This document shows positions 36,105 through 46,205 of a DNA stretch of 64,000 bases, piece by piece. The translations under genes were made by a program, and so were the position numbers. The notes beneath the pieces are model-generated. The model was not told the DNA's origin. It saw nothing but the letters and a program-made list of their open reading frames with translations, and did no database searches. The stretch comes from UBA4732 sp963823075 (GTDB taxonomy: Bacteria; Planctomycetota; Planctomycetia; Gemmatales; Gemmataceae). The DNA is taken from contig CAWGKE010000023.1 of NCBI GenBank assembly GCA_963823075.1, positions 1,302,001 through 1,366,000 of the forward strand, given 5' to 3'. How positions within the stretch are numbered: position 1 is the stretch's first letter; each line of letters starts with the position of its first letter.

Positions 36105-38663
36105 ATGAACCAACCACAGAGGCACAGAGAACACAGAGAAATGCGAGGTAGGGTTATGAGGCCGTGCCGATCTGGAAACACAGTTTTCTCTCTGTGCTTC
36201 TTCTCTCTGTGTTCTCTGTGCCTCTGTGGTTCGCTCTCTTTCGCCTCGTCGCCGTCGCTCGGAGCGATCCAGCCGCGCGGCGCCCAGCGCGGGACCGACG
36301 CCGTTCTCCTCTTCAACGGCGCCCGGCTGACCGACGCCCAGGAAGTGCTTTTCTACTCGCCCGGCTTCAGCGTCGTGAAGCTGGAAGTCGTCAACGACAG
36401 CCAGGTCAAAGCAACGGTGAAGATCGCCCCGGACTGCCGGCTCGGCGAGCACGCCGCCCGGATTCGCAGCGCCAGCGGCGTCTCGGAGCTGCGCACCTTC
36501 TACGTCGGCGCCCTGCCGGTCGTGGACGAGAAGGAGCCGAACAGCGACTTCACCGCTCCCCAAAAGATCCCGCTCAACGTCACCGTCCAGGGCGTCATCG
36601 ACAACGAGGACGTGGATTACTTCGCCGTCGATTGCAAGAAGGGCCAGCGCCTCTCGGCCGAGGTCGAGGGCATGCGCCTCGGCGGCGCGTTTTTCGATCC
36701 CTATGTCGCCATTCTGGATAGCAAACGCTTCGAGCTGGCCGCCTGCGACGATACGCCCATGCTCGGCCAGGACTGCGCCGCCTCCGTCATCGTGCCGGAG
36801 GACGGGACGTATGTGATTCAGGTGCGCGAGAGCGCCTACGGCGGCAACGGCGGCTGCCAGTATCGACTGCACGTCGGCACGTTCCCGCGGCCCACAGCCG
36901 TCGTGCCGGCCGGCGGCAAGCTCGGCGAGGAGGTCGAAGTCACCTTCCTCGGCGACCCGGCCGGGCCGATCAAGCAGAAGATCAAGCTGCCGGCGGCGCC
37001 CGATCCGAAGTTCGGGCTGTTCCCGCAGGACGCCGGCGGCGTCTGCCCGTCGCCCGTGCCGTTCCATCTGTCGGAGTTCGGCAATGTCGTTGAAACGGAT
37101 GGAAATAACACACCGCAGACGGGAACGCCCGTCCCCGCCCTGCCGGCCGCGCTCAACGGCGTTATCGCCAAGCCGGGCGAGGTCGATTACTACCGTTTCA
37201 CCATGAAAAAGGGGCAGACGTTCGACGTCCACTGCTTCGCTCGCCGCCTCGGCTCGCCGCTCGACTCGGTGATGACGGTCGGCGTGGTCGGCGGCGGGGC
37301 GCTCGCGGCCAACGACGACGCGATCGGCCCGGACAGCTACTTCCGCTTCACCGCCCCGGAAGACAAGGAGTATTATCTAAGCGTCACCGACCACCTCAAG
37401 AACGGCGGGCCGACGTACTTCTACCGGGTCGAGTTTCTCCCCATTGAAGCGAAGGCCGTGGTCAGCATCCCGAAGGTGGCGCTGTATTCCCAGGAGCGGC
37501 AGACGATCGCCGTGCCGAAGGGCAACCGCATGGCGACGCTGGTGAACGTGGCCCGCGGCGACTTCGGCGGCGAGTTGGTGATGGGCGCCGACGGCCTGCC
37601 GGCCGGCGTCGCCATGAACAACGAGAACATGCTCGCCAATCTGGATACGATTCCGGTGGTGTTCGAGGCGGCGCCGACGGCGGCGGTCGGCGGCAAGCTG
37701 GCCGCGATCACGGCGAAGCACGCCGACCCGGCCCAGAAGATTCAAAGCCGCTTCAACCAGCTCGCGGAACTCATCAACGCCCCGCCGGGACAGTCGATCT
37801 ACTGGAAATACGAGACGGACCAGACGGTCGTCGCCGTCGCGGATGAAGTTCCATTCAAGATCGCCATTGTCGAGCCGAAGGCGCCGCTGGTGCAGGGCGG
37901 CTCGATGAGCCTCAAAATAGTCGCCGAGCGCAAGCCCGGCTTCACGGCGCCGATCACGATCCTGCCGCTGTTCAACCCGCCGGGCGTCGGTTCCGCCTCG
38001 TCGGTTGTCATCCCCGAAAACCAGAACGAAGTGCTGATGCCGATCAATGCGGCCGGCAACGCCCAGGTGCGCAAATGGAAGACGGCAGTTCTCGGCACGG
38101 CGACGGTCGGCAACGGCCCCGCGTGGGTGTCGTCGCAGCTGGCGACGATCGAGGTGGCGCCGCCGTTCGTGGCGTTCACGATGGAGCGCGCCGCCGTGGA
38201 GCAGGGCAAGCAGACCGAGATTTACTGCAAGATCCAGTTGAATACTCCGTTTGAAGGTCCGGCGACGGTGAAATTGCTCGGTCTGCCGCCGAAGGTGACG
38301 GCGCCGGACCTGACGATCACGAAGGACTCCAAGGAGCTGTCGTTCAAACTGGACGTGGACAAGACCAGCCCGGCCGGGCAGCACAAGAACATCTTCTGCC
38401 AGGTCGTGGCGATGAAGGACGGCGAGCCGGTGATCCACAACGTCGGCGGCACGGAGCTGCGGATCGACGTGCCGCTGCCGCCCAAGGCCGACGCGCCGCC
38501 GCCCCCGCCGCCGATGCCCATGCCGATGAACCCTGCCGCCCCGGCTCCGCCGCCGGAGAAACGGCTGACGCGGCTGGAGCAGCTGCGCAAGGAGCAGGAG
38601 GAGCGCGAAAAGGCGTTGCACACGCCTCCGGCGCCGCCCGCCCCGCCCACGCCGCCGAAGTAG
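36105..38663 (+). CDS. Exported protein with PPC-like domains; signal peptide derived from a palindromic repeat
   Basis: An 852-residue protein. The hydrophobic core of the leader (FSLCFFSLCSLCLCGSLS, about residues 26-43) is encoded by the right arm of the repeat at 36112-36231. The mature part has an Ig/TIG-like start, then two PPC (bacterial pre-peptidase C-terminal) beta domains (EPNSDFTAPQKIPLNVT and PGEVDYYRFTMKKGQTFDV), further beta repeats, and a Pro-rich tail. The start could be ATG 36105 or an in-frame ATG downstream (MRPCRSG, about 36156). The gene follows the DUF1501 stop with no gap and belongs to the DUF1501-cytochrome block. Exported to the periplasm or surface. Confidence 0.7.
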   Translation: MNQPQRHREHREMRGRVMRPCRSGNTVFSLCFFSLCSLCLCGSLSFASSPSLGAIQPRGAQRGTDAVLLFNGARLTDAQEVLFYSPGFSVVKLEVVNDSQVKATVKIAPDCRLGEHAARIRSASGVSELRTFYVGALPVVDEKEPNSDFTAPQKIPLNVTVQGVIDNEDVDYFAVDCKKGQRLSAEVEGMRLGGAFFDPYVAILDSKRFELAACDDTPMLGQDCAASVIVPEDGTYVIQVRESAYGGNGGCQYRLHVGTFPRPTAVVPAGGKLGEEVEVTFLGDPAGPIKQKIKLPAAPDPKFGLFPQDAGGVCPSPVPFHLSEFGNVVETDGNNTPQTGTPVPALPAALNGVIAKPGEVDYYRFTMKKGQTFDVHCFARRLGSPLDSVMTVGVVGGGALAANDDAIGPDSYFRFTAPEDKEYYLSVTDHLKNGGPTYFYRVEFLPIEAKAVVSIPKVALYSQERQTIAVPKGNRMATLVNVARGDFGGELVMGADGLPAGVAMNNENMLANLDTIPVVFEAAPTAAVGGKLAAITAKHADPAQKIQSRFNQLAELINAPPGQSIYWKYETDQTVVAVADEVPFKIAIVEPKAPLVQGGSMSLKIVAERKPGFTAPITILPLFNPPGVGSASSVVIPENQNEVLMPINAAGNAQVRKWKTAVLGTATVGNGPAWVSSQLATIEVAPPFVAFTMERAAVEQGKQTEIYCKIQLNTPFEGPATVKLLGLPPKVTAPDLTITKDSKELSFKLDVDKTSPAGQHKNIFCQVVAMKDGEPVIHNVGGTELRIDVPLPPKADAPPPPPPMPMPMNPAAPAPPPEKRLTRLEQLRKEQEEREKALHTPPAPPAPPTPPK
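36112..36231. repeat. ACCACAGAGGC-type palindrome, copy 1
   Basis: Arms of about 28 bp at 36112-36140 and 36204-36231; the left arm begins AACCACAGAGGCACAGAGAA. It belongs to the repeat type also found at 41567-41675 and overlaps the first 42 codons of the gene. Confidence 0.85.
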
Positions 38664-38670
38664 CGCCGTT

Positions 38671-38937
38671 TCAAGCGGCAGGGCCATTGGTGTGCGGCGC
38701 CGTATGGCGCGGCAGATCGCGGAGTTCGGTGACGTGGGCGAGGGCCACACGAGTCACCAGATCGGCCACGGTGGGGTTCTGGGCGCTGGGCCGGCCCACC
38801 ATCAGAAACTCCAGGGTCACCAGGACGAGATCCGGGTGGTAAATGTCGTAAGTCTGCCCCGTGGTCGTCACGATCTGCATCGGAACAAACGGCTGTTCGC
38901 GGAGCCGGGACTTCACATAGTCGGGAGTGAAGATCAT
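38671..38937 (-). CDS. Small conserved planctomycete protein
   Basis: An 88-residue soluble protein with LREQPFVPMQIVTTTGQTYD and IYHPDLVLVTLEFLMVGRP, a compact beta-rich pattern common in planctomycete genomes near TA or regulatory genes. No known function. A GGAGGA ribosome site precedes ATG 38937. It is convergent with the PPC-domain gene, whose stop is 8 bases away, and divergent from the next. Confidence 0.6.
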   Translation of the reverse strand: MIFTPDYVKSRLREQPFVPMQIVTTTGQTYDIYHPDLVLVTLEFLMVGRPSAQNPTVADLVTRVALAHVTELRDLPRHTAPHTNGPAA

Positions 38938-39024
38938 CGAACGTCCTCCTTCGGTGGAATAGGTATTTTAGCAGACCTCGGCCGGTAAAGCGAGGCCCGG
39001 CCGCATCAACATAGGCGACATCCC

Positions 39025-41554
39025 ATGCGACAGAATGCGTTGTTCCGCTCTGCTGCCGCGGCCCTCGTCCTTTGGCTCGGCGCGTCCGCCGCGTTCGCCG
39101 ACCCGCCGGCCCCGCCCCCCAATCCGGCCCCGCCGCCGGCCGCGACCCCGGCCCCCGCGCCGGCGCCTCCCCCGGCTCCGCCGCCCCCTCCGGCTCCCGT
39201 CCTGGCCAGCCTCGAAGTCTCCCCGCCCGACGTGGTTCTCGCCACCAACCGGAGCCGGCAACTCTTCGTCGTCCAGGCGACCTTCGCCGACGGCCTCACG
39301 CGCGACGTGACCGCCGAGGCCAAGGCGACGCTCGCCAACCCCGCCCTGGCCAAGCTCGACAAAAACCTCCTCACGCCGCTCGCCGACGGCGCCACCACTC
39401 TCGCCGTCGAGTTCGGCGGCAAGACGGTCAGCGTCCCCGTCACGGTCAAGGACGCCGCCAAGGACCGGCCGATCAGCTTCAAGCTCGACGTGATGCCGGT
39501 GTTCATGCGCAACGGCTGCAATCAGGGCAGCTGCCACGGGGCGGCCCGCGGCAAGGACGGCTTCCGTCTATCGCTGTTCGGCTTCGACCCCGACGGCGAT
39601 CACTACCGTCTCACCCACGAGATGAACGGGCGCCGCATCGACCTCGCCCTTCCCAACGAAAGCCTGCTCATCGAGAAGGCCCAGGGGAAAGTCGCCCACA
39701 CCGGCGGCCAGCGCATCAAAGACGGCGACGAGTACAGTCAATCGCTGCTGCGCTGGCTCGAAGCTGGCGCCCCGCAGGACCCGGCCGATCAGCCCACGCC
39801 GGTCGGCGTCGATCTCTATCCGAAATCGGCGGTCCTCGACGGCAAGGGCGCGACGCAGCAGATGGTCGTCCGCGCCCGCTACTCCGACGGCTCGGTGCGC
39901 GACGTGACCTCGCTGGCGCTGTTCCTCAGCAGCAATGACACGTCGGCCAAGATTTCGCCCGACGGCCTGGTGACGGCCGGCGACCGCGGCGAGGCCTTCG
40001 TCATGGCCCGCTTCGCCACCTTCACCGTCGGCGCCCAGGTGATCGCGCTGCCCAAGGGGCTGCAATTCGCCTTCCCGCCGGCGCCCGAAAACAACTACAT
40101 CGACGCCCTGGTGGACGCCAAGCTCAAGAAGCTGCGCGTCGCCCCGGCGCCGCTCTGCTCCGACGAGGTGTTCCTGCGCCGGGTCTACCTCGACGTCATC
40201 GGCGTACTGCCGACGCCGGAGGAATACCAGAAGTTCATGACCAACCCCGCGCCGAACAAGCGCGAGCAGCTGGTCGATGAATTGCTGGGCCGCAAGGAAT
40301 TCGCTGAGTTATGGGTGCTGAAATGGGCGGAGCTGTTGCAGATCCGCTCGTCCAATCAAGTCAGTTACAAGGCGACGCTGCTTTATTACAACTGGCTCCA
40401 GGACAAGATCGCCCGCAACGTGCCGGTGGACCAGTGGGTGCAGGAATTGCTGGCGGCCAACGGCGGCACGTTCAAGAACCCTGCTACGAACTACTACCAG
40501 AACGAAACGGACGTCCTCAAGCTCTCCGAAAACACCGCCCAGGTGTTCCTCGGCATGCGCATCGCAGTGCGCCCAGTGCCACAACCACCCCTTCGACCGC
40601 TGGACGCAGGACGATTACTACGGCTTCGCCGCGTTTTTCTCGCAGATCGGCCGCAAGGGCACGGACGACCCGCGCGAAACCGTGATCTTCAACAGCGGCG
40701 GCGGCGAGGTGACGCACCCGGTGCGCGGCGTCGTGATGAAGCCGAAGTTTCTCGGCGGCGACACGCCGGACGTGGCGGGCAAGGACCGGCGGGCGGTGCT
40801 GGCCGCGTGGCTGGCGTCGCCGAGCAACCCGTACTTCGCGGACAACCTGGCCAACCGCGTCTGGGAACATTTCTTCGGCATCGGTATCGTCAACCCCGAC
40901 GACGACGTGCGCATCAGCAACCCGGCGTCGAACGCGGAGCTGCTCCACGAACTCGGCAAGCGTTTCACCGACTACAAATACGATTTCAAAAGGATGGTGC
41001 GCGACATCTGCCTGTCGCGGACCTACCAGTCAGCCACGGAGGCCAACGACAGCAACGCCGGCGACGTGCGCAACTTTTCACACTCGTACCTGCGGCGGAT
41101 CAAGGCGGAGACGTTCCTCGATTGCATCAGCGAGGCGACGAACACGAAGAACAAGTTCCCCGGGCTGCCGCTGGGGGCGCGGGCGGTGCAGATCGCTGAC
41201 GGCAACGTCAGCACCTACTTCCTGACGACGTTCGGCCGGGCGACGCGCGAGACGGTCTGCTCCTGCGAGGTGAAGCTGGACCCGACGCTGTCGCAGTCGC
41301 TGCACCTGCTCAACGGCGACACGACGACGCAGAAGATCGCGGCCGGCAACCTGATCGGCCAGCGGCTGGCGGAGGGCAAGACGCCGCCGCAGATCGTCGA
41401 GGAGCTGTACCTGCGCTGCCTGAGCCGCAAGCCGACGGACAAGGAGGCGGCGCGGCTGATGGAGCTGATCGCGGCGGAGCCGGACAAGGACAAGGCGCTG
41501 AGCGACGCCTTCTGGGCGCTGCTCAACTCCCGCGAATTCATGTTCAACCATTGA
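39025..41554 (+). CDS. DUF1549/DUF1553 cytochrome-type protein (one frame change)
   Basis: Signal peptide (FRSAAAALVLWLGASAAFA), a Pro/Ala-rich linker, a Big_2-like domain (LASLEVSPPDVVLATNRSRQ), then a PSCyt1-like region with CNQGSCHG, a second Big-like part, DUF1549 (LYLDVIGVLPTPEEYQ-like) and DUF1553 to the end. An extra base near 40565 shifts the frame exactly at the haem site. Read through, the sequence is IACAQCHNHPFDRW, a CxxCH motif. The protein is therefore a periplasmic multi-domain cytochrome likely to act with the DUF1501 protein. The downstream part (NRVWEHFFGIGIVNPDDDVR) is normal. Confidence 0.75.
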
Positions 41555-41566
41555 AAGAAGAAGCGA

Positions 41567-41675
41567 ACCACAGAGGCGCAGAGAACACAGAGAAGCCGTG
41601 AGAGGGTTCAAGAGCATGGTACGTCATCGCGTTTTGATTCTTTTGTCCTCTCTGTGTTCTCTGTGCCTCTGTGGT
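41567..41675. repeat. ACCACAGAGGC-type palindrome, copy 2
   Basis: Arms 41567-41593 and 41649-41675 match at 26 of 27 positions. Same family as 36112-36231; the right arm again codes for SLCSLCLCG in a signal peptide. Confidence 0.85.
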
Positions 41676-43679
41676 GAATCTTCCGCCGCAAAGGTCACGT
41701 TCGACGACAATGTCCTGCCCATCCTCCGGGACAAGTGCATCGGCTGCCACAACCCGGACAAGAAGCGCGGCGGCGTCGTCCTCAACAACTACACCAAGGT
41801 CATGGAAGGCGGCAGCTCCGGCGCCCTCGTCAAGCCGGGCGACCCGGACAACAGCGCTCTGTTTCAGGCGATGGCCCATCTGCGCGAGCCGTACATGCCG
41901 CCGTCGTCGCCGATGATCCCGGCCGAGTCGGTGGCGATGGTGCGCCAGTGGATCCTGGACGGCGCCCTGGAGAACTCCGGCAGCAAGGCCGTGGCGACCG
42001 GCCCCAAGATCGATGTGGGCCTGCCGGGCGTGGTCCGCGGCAAGCCGGACGGGCCGCCGCCCATGCCGCAGAAGGCCCTCGGCCTCGATCCGGTCGTCCG
42101 CACGGCCCGGCCCAACGCGGTCACCGCCCTGGCGTGCAGCCCGTGGGCGCCGCTGGCCGCCGTCGGCGGCGAGAAGCAGGTCCTCCTTTACAACACCGAC
42201 ACGCTGGAGCTGATCGGCGTGTTGCCGTTCCCGGAGGGCGAGGCGCATGTCCTCAAATTCAGCCGCAACGGCGGCTTGCTGCTGGCCGGCGGCGGCCACG
42301 CCGGCAAATCCGGCAAGGTCGTCCTGTGGAGCGTCAGGACCGGCGAGCGCGTCATCGAGGTCGGCGACGAGACGGACGCCGTTCTCGCGGCGGACATAAG
42401 CCCCGATCAGACGCAGGTGGCGCTCGGCGGCCCCAGCAAGGTGGTCCGCATCTACTCCACCAAGGACGGCAAGCTCCTTCATGAGATCCGCAAACACACC
42501 GATTGGATCACGGCGCTGGAGTACAGCCCCGACGGCGTGCTGCTGACGACGGGCGACCGCGCCGGCGGCCTGTTCGTGTGGGAGGCGTTCACCGCCCGCG
42601 AATACTTCACGCTCCGCGGTCACACGGCGGCGATCACGGAAATCAGCTGGCGCTCCGACGGCAACGTCTGCGCCTCGGCCAGCGAAGACACGACAGTTCG
42701 GCTGTGGGAGATGGAGAACGGCGCCGCGATCAAGACGTGGAACGCTCACGGCGGCGGCGTGGAGTCGGTGCGCTATGCACGGGACGGGCGGATTGCCACG
42801 GCGGGGCGCGACAAGCTGGTGAAGCTGTGGGACGGCGGCGGCAATCCCGTGCGATCGTTCGACCCCTTGCCGGACGTGGCCCTCCGCACGGCCTTCACCT
42901 GGGACGACGGTCGCGTCATCGCTGGCGACTGGACCGGGCAGGCGACAACGTGGACGGCGGCCGACGGCAAGGCGGTCGGCGCGATGACGCCGAACCCGCC
43001 GACGCTGGCCGAGCGGCTGGACGCCGCTCAGAAGGACGTGGCGGCAAAGCAGGCGGCGCGCGACCAGACGGCGTCGGCCGCGTCGGCGTCGGCGACCGCT
43101 TCGCAGCAAGCCGCGGCGGCCCTGGCGGCGGCGCAGAAGGCCGCGGCGGATGCGACGGCCAACGCCAAGACGACGGCCGATGCGGCGGCCGCGGCCAAGG
43201 CGGCGGCGGACAAGGCGACGGCGGCGGTCGGTGCCGCGCAGGCCGATCTGAGAGCGAAAATGGTGCTGGCTCAGGCGCTGGCCGAGGCCTCAGCGAAGGT
43301 GAAGGACGCCGCCGACAAGGCGGCGGGCGACGCGGCCCTGGCGGCGGCCGCTGCGAAGGCGCGCGACCTGGCCGGGGCCGCCGCCACGGAGCAGGCCCAG
43401 GCGCAGAAGAACGTCGCCGATTCGACCGCGGCGGCGACGAATGCGACCAACGCGCTGACCGCGACCCAGCAGGCGGCGACCAACGCGGCCAATGTCGCGG
43501 CCGCGGCGCCGAAGCAGGTGGAGACAGCCACGGCGGTCGCCAAGGCGGCGGCCGACAAGGCGACGGCGGACCAGTCAGCGGCAGCCGCAGCGGCGCAGGC
43601 GTTCACGGCGTCCACCGCCGCGGCAGAGAAATGGAAAGCAGCGCTGGCGGCCAAGCCGGCGACGCAGGCAAGCAAATGA
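41616..43679 (+). CDS. Exported c-type cytochrome (PSCyt1) - WD40 protein with Ala-rich coiled tail
   Basis: A 687-residue protein from ATG 41616. The signal core LSSLCSLCLCG comes from a repeat arm. Then PSCyt1 with haem motif CIGCH (in LRDKCIGCHNPDKKRGGV), a WD40 propeller of about seven blades (for example GHTAAITEISWRSDGNVCAS and LWEMENGAAIKTWNAHGGGV), and about 220 residues of Ala/Lys-rich coil (AAAKAAADKATAAVG). Planctomycetes use this layout for exported electron-transfer proteins. It is the last gene of the DUF1501/cytochrome block, downstream of the DUF1549/1553 gene. The Ala-rich tail could mediate oligomerisation or cell-wall association. Confidence 0.8.
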   Translation: MVRHRVLILLSSLCSLCLCGESSAAKVTFDDNVLPILRDKCIGCHNPDKKRGGVVLNNYTKVMEGGSSGALVKPGDPDNSALFQAMAHLREPYMPPSSPMIPAESVAMVRQWILDGALENSGSKAVATGPKIDVGLPGVVRGKPDGPPPMPQKALGLDPVVRTARPNAVTALACSPWAPLAAVGGEKQVLLYNTDTLELIGVLPFPEGEAHVLKFSRNGGLLLAGGGHAGKSGKVVLWSVRTGERVIEVGDETDAVLAADISPDQTQVALGGPSKVVRIYSTKDGKLLHEIRKHTDWITALEYSPDGVLLTTGDRAGGLFVWEAFTAREYFTLRGHTAAITEISWRSDGNVCASASEDTTVRLWEMENGAAIKTWNAHGGGVESVRYARDGRIATAGRDKLVKLWDGGGNPVRSFDPLPDVALRTAFTWDDGRVIAGDWTGQATTWTAADGKAVGAMTPNPPTLAERLDAAQKDVAAKQAARDQTASAASASATASQQAAAALAAAQKAAADATANAKTTADAAAAAKAAADKATAAVGAAQADLRAKMVLAQALAEASAKVKDAADKAAGDAALAAAAAKARDLAGAAATEQAQAQKNVADSTAAATNATNALTATQQAATNAANVAAAAPKQVETATAVAKAAADKATADQSAAAAAAQAFTASTAAAEKWKAALAAKPATQASK

Positions 43680-43688
43680 CGAGGCGAG

Positions 43689-43709
43689 CCGGGGGGTTTA
43701 TCCCCCCGG
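43689..43709. terminator. GC hairpin between convergent genes
   Basis: CCGGGGGG at 43689-43696 pairs with CCCCCCGG at 43702-43709 around TTTAT, nine bases after the WD40 gene stop and before the end of the minus-strand export gene. It could terminate either transcript. It has no T-run and resembles other GGGGG hairpins in the window. Confidence 0.5.
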
Positions 43710-43796
43710 TATGGCTTCCGCGACGGCGCCTTCCGCCGGAGAGCCGCCTCGACGGACATCTTGCTGCGCGTGCCGCTTGCTCGGCCCCAAAGACGT

Positions 43797-44693
43797 TCAC
43801 GGCTTCGCGGGAGTCATCGGCCCCCACGGTTCAGACGGCGCCGGATTCTCTTCGATCACCGCGCCGCACGTCGGCGCGGCGACCGGAATGGGGCACGGCG
43901 TCTGCGGCCGACAATTGCACGGGCAGGACGGCTTGGAGCAAAGGTCGTCCCAGAACGTCCGCGACGGCACGTAGATGCGGTCCCCGGTCGTGATCTGGTA
44001 ATTGGTCGAGGTGTCGCCGAGCTGGACGATCTCGCTCCAGCAGACCGGCAGCACCACGCGGCACGAGTCGGGCGGCGTCGGCCGGTCCAGGATGATGTGG
44101 TCGCGCGCGGCCCGGTCGGTCAGGCCGCCCGCCGCCAGAACCGCGTCCAGCACCGTCTCGCGGCCGCTGAGTTGGTAGGCGCCGGGGGCGTTGACCTCGC
44201 CGAGAACATAATAGACCTTGCTGGTCCGCGTCACCACGCGGACCGTGATGACGCCCGCGTCCTTCGTCTGGGCCTCGACCTGGGCCTTGACGGCCGCCTC
44301 GATCTCCTCGACCGTCTTGCCCACGACCTGGAGACGACCGTACTTGCCCAGCTCGATCGTGCCGTCGGGCATCACCGGCTGGTCGCCCGGCAGGTGGGCC
44401 GGCGATTCGACGTCGGCCGGCTGCACCAGCAGCACGTCACCCGGCTCGACCACGTACGCCGGTTGGACGCGCTTGTCCAGCTCGCGCGGGACGGCCGCCG
44501 GGACCGGCGCCGCCAGGCGCATCTCCTTGGCCGGGTCGATCAGGCTGTGCGTGGGATTGAAGGTGGAAAACGAGTTGCCCGGCCCGCCGGTGCATCCGGC
44601 CAGCACGCAAGCCAACCCGGCCAGCGTCCCTGCCCATCCGGCGACCGCAGGGCGCGGTCGGCGGTCACGGCCGGCGGTAGAATGACTGTGCAT
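43797..44693 (-). CDS. Polysaccharide-export (Wza-type, Poly_export/SLBB) lipoprotein
   Basis: A 298-residue protein with lipobox LAGC at about residues 32-35. The Poly_export domain begins YVVEPGDVLLVQP and the SLBB part has VYYVLGEVNAPGAYQLSGRE, then ILDRP. Wza-type proteins form the outer-membrane channel for capsular polysaccharide. The start at 44693 (MHSHST) was chosen because the upstream part of the frame is made of repeat sequence (44709-44784). A Cys-rich segment near the C-terminus (SKPSCPCNCRPQTPC) is unusual for the family. No partner export genes are next to it. Confidence 0.8.
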   Translation of the reverse strand: MHSHSTAGRDRRPRPAVAGWAGTLAGLACVLAGCTGGPGNSFSTFNPTHSLIDPAKEMRLAAPVPAAVPRELDKRVQPAYVVEPGDVLLVQPADVESPAHLPGDQPVMPDGTIELGKYGRLQVVGKTVEEIEAAVKAQVEAQTKDAGVITVRVVTRTSKVYYVLGEVNAPGAYQLSGRETVLDAVLAAGGLTDRAARDHIILDRPTPPDSCRVVLPVCWSEIVQLGDTSTNYQITTGDRIYVPSRTFWDDLCSKPSCPCNCRPQTPCPIPVAAPTCGAVIEENPAPSEPWGPMTPAKP

Positions 44694-44708
44694 GGCACGG
44701 TCCTTGGG

Positions 44709-44784
44709 TAGTCCATAGTCCGTAGTCCATGGTCCATAGCGGCAAGCCGGGTTGTCTTCGCTGGCGACCATGGATCATGGACTA
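44709..44784. repeat. Imperfect TAGTCCATAGTCC-type inverted repeat
   Basis: Left part 44709-44736 (TAGTCCATAGTCC repeated units) and right part 44766-44784 are largely complementary. It lies upstream of the export gene and is of the kind widely dispersed in bacterial genomes. Confidence 0.55.
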
Positions 44785-44868
44785 ACCAATTGATCGGCGG
44801 CCGGAAGCGCGGAACTGTAACGGAAGCGCCGGACTCAGGGGCCGTCGCTCAGGTAAATATGGATCGAC

Positions 44869-45498
44869 ATGCAAACTCTCACTGAGGAATTCGTCAAGGC
44901 GCAACGCCGCCTGTCGCGCCGCGACCCGGCCCTCCGGCGCGTCATCCGGAACGTCGGTCCCTGCACCCTGCGGCCGAACTCCAACGGCTTTGACATCCTG
45001 GCGCGGGCCATCGTCTCGCAGATGATCTCGACCAAGGCGGCCGTCGCCATCGCCGCCCGCCTCGAACGCGAGCTAGGCCCCGCGGGGCTGACGCCCGCCG
45101 GCGTCCTGGCCGCGCCGGAAGAGAAGCTGCGCGGCGCCGGCCTGTCGCGTTCCAAGGCCCTGGCCCTCCTCGACCTCGCCGGTCGCGTGCAGAGCGGTCT
45201 TCTGCCGCTCGACGAGTTGCCGCGCCTGCCGGACGAGGAAGTCGTCGCCCTGTTGACGCCGGTGCGCGGAATCGGCGTTTGGACCGCCGAAATGTTCCTG
45301 ATCTTCTGCCTGGGCCGGCTGGACGTGCTGCCTGTGGGCGACCTCGGCCTGCGGGCGGGCGTGATGGCGACTTACGGCCTCCCGGAAATGCCCAAAGCCG
45401 TGGCGCTGCGCGAGCGCGGCGAGGCGTGGCGGCCGTTCCGCACCGTGGCGACGTGGTACTTCTGGAAGAGCCGGGGGTTCGTGCCGCAGTCGGATTGA
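44869..45498 (+). CDS. DNA-3-methyladenine glycosylase II-type (HhH-GPD, AlkA-like)
   Basis: A 209-residue protein. Helix-hairpin-helix PVRGIGVWTAEMFLIF followed by LPVGDLGLRAGV, which carries the catalytic Asp. The N-terminal part has the usual ARAIVSQMIST lead helix. It removes alkylated bases (3-methyladenine and others) to start base-excision repair. There is no Cys-rich iron-sulfur cluster, so it is not a MutY/Nth type. The ATG is at 44869; an overlapping ATG at 44859 is out of frame. It is intact. Confidence 0.85.
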   Translation: MQTLTEEFVKAQRRLSRRDPALRRVIRNVGPCTLRPNSNGFDILARAIVSQMISTKAAVAIAARLERELGPAGLTPAGVLAAPEEKLRGAGLSRSKALALLDLAGRVQSGLLPLDELPRLPDEEVVALLTPVRGIGVWTAEMFLIFCLGRLDVLPVGDLGLRAGVMATYGLPEMPKAVALRERGEAWRPFRTVATWYFWKSRGFVPQSD

Positions 45499-45712
45499 CG
45501 TGGATCCGATGGGGGAACGGTCGGAGCCGCGACCGTGAGGGAGCGGGCGCGGTTCGTGGAGGCTTTGCTCCCTAGCGGCTTTGCTCCCTAGCCGCTCCCT
45601 GCTCCCTTACCGGCCGCGCTGCTCCCAAACTGGGCGGAGACCAGTGACACGACACGCAGCCGTGCGACTTCGCCAGACCGTTGCCGTTTGATCGCCGCGA
45701 GGGTAGCTGGGG

Positions 45713-46204
45713 TCAAGGGAGAGGAGCGTTGCCGGCAGGCGTGCCGTTAGCTGGTGCGGGGGTTTGGGGAGGCTCCATTTCAAGGTAGATGGGAAACTGC
45801 TGGCGAGATTGCCATTCGACTGAATCGGCGTGCCGCAACCTGCACTCGATTACCAACACCCCCGGCCCGAAGAATCCGGGGATCGTTAGTTCGGGCACGA
45901 AGAGTCGATGCACAGCGGTTTCAAATGAGAAGGCGCCGAATTCGGCGAGTACCACTTCACCCGGCAGTCCGGGGAAGAGGCCAACGAGTTGCGCCTGATA
46001 GCGACGTTGCGGTGTGTCGTCTGCTTCCCTGAGCCATGTCGCGCAGACTCGCATTGTCAGTGGCTTATTTGTGCCTGGAGAAGCCTGCGCCGGCGGAACA
46101 TTCCTGACCTGTACCGTTTCGACGGCATGGAAGTAACTGGCCGCATTAGTCGTCTGATCGAACGCACCGCCGATGGAACAGACCATGTGTCCGGTTCTTG
46201 GCAT
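45713..46204 (-). CDS. Unknown protein, DUF6941-like
   Basis: A 163-residue protein from the start MPRTGHMVCSIGG. The beta-rich texture (TMRVCATWLREADDTPQR, LVGLFPGLPGEVVL, FGPGVLVIECRLRHADSVEW) looks like the DUF6941 family, small proteins often beside HTH or TA genes. It directly follows the MqsA-like gene (one base between) on the same strand, so they are probably translated together. No catalytic residues were recognised, and the family link is uncertain. Confidence 0.45.
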   Translation of the reverse strand: MPRTGHMVCSIGGAFDQTTNAASYFHAVETVQVRNVPPAQASPGTNKPLTMRVCATWLREADDTPQRRYQAQLVGLFPGLPGEVVLAEFGAFSFETAVHRLFVPELTIPGFFGPGVLVIECRLRHADSVEWQSRQQFPIYLEMEPPQTPAPANGTPAGNAPLP

Positions 46205-46205
46205 G

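Noticed and set aside
45499..45712. Possible origin of transfer or CRISPR leader near GCTCCCTAG repeats
   Set aside because: Repeats are few and irregular; better explained as repeat-family arms.
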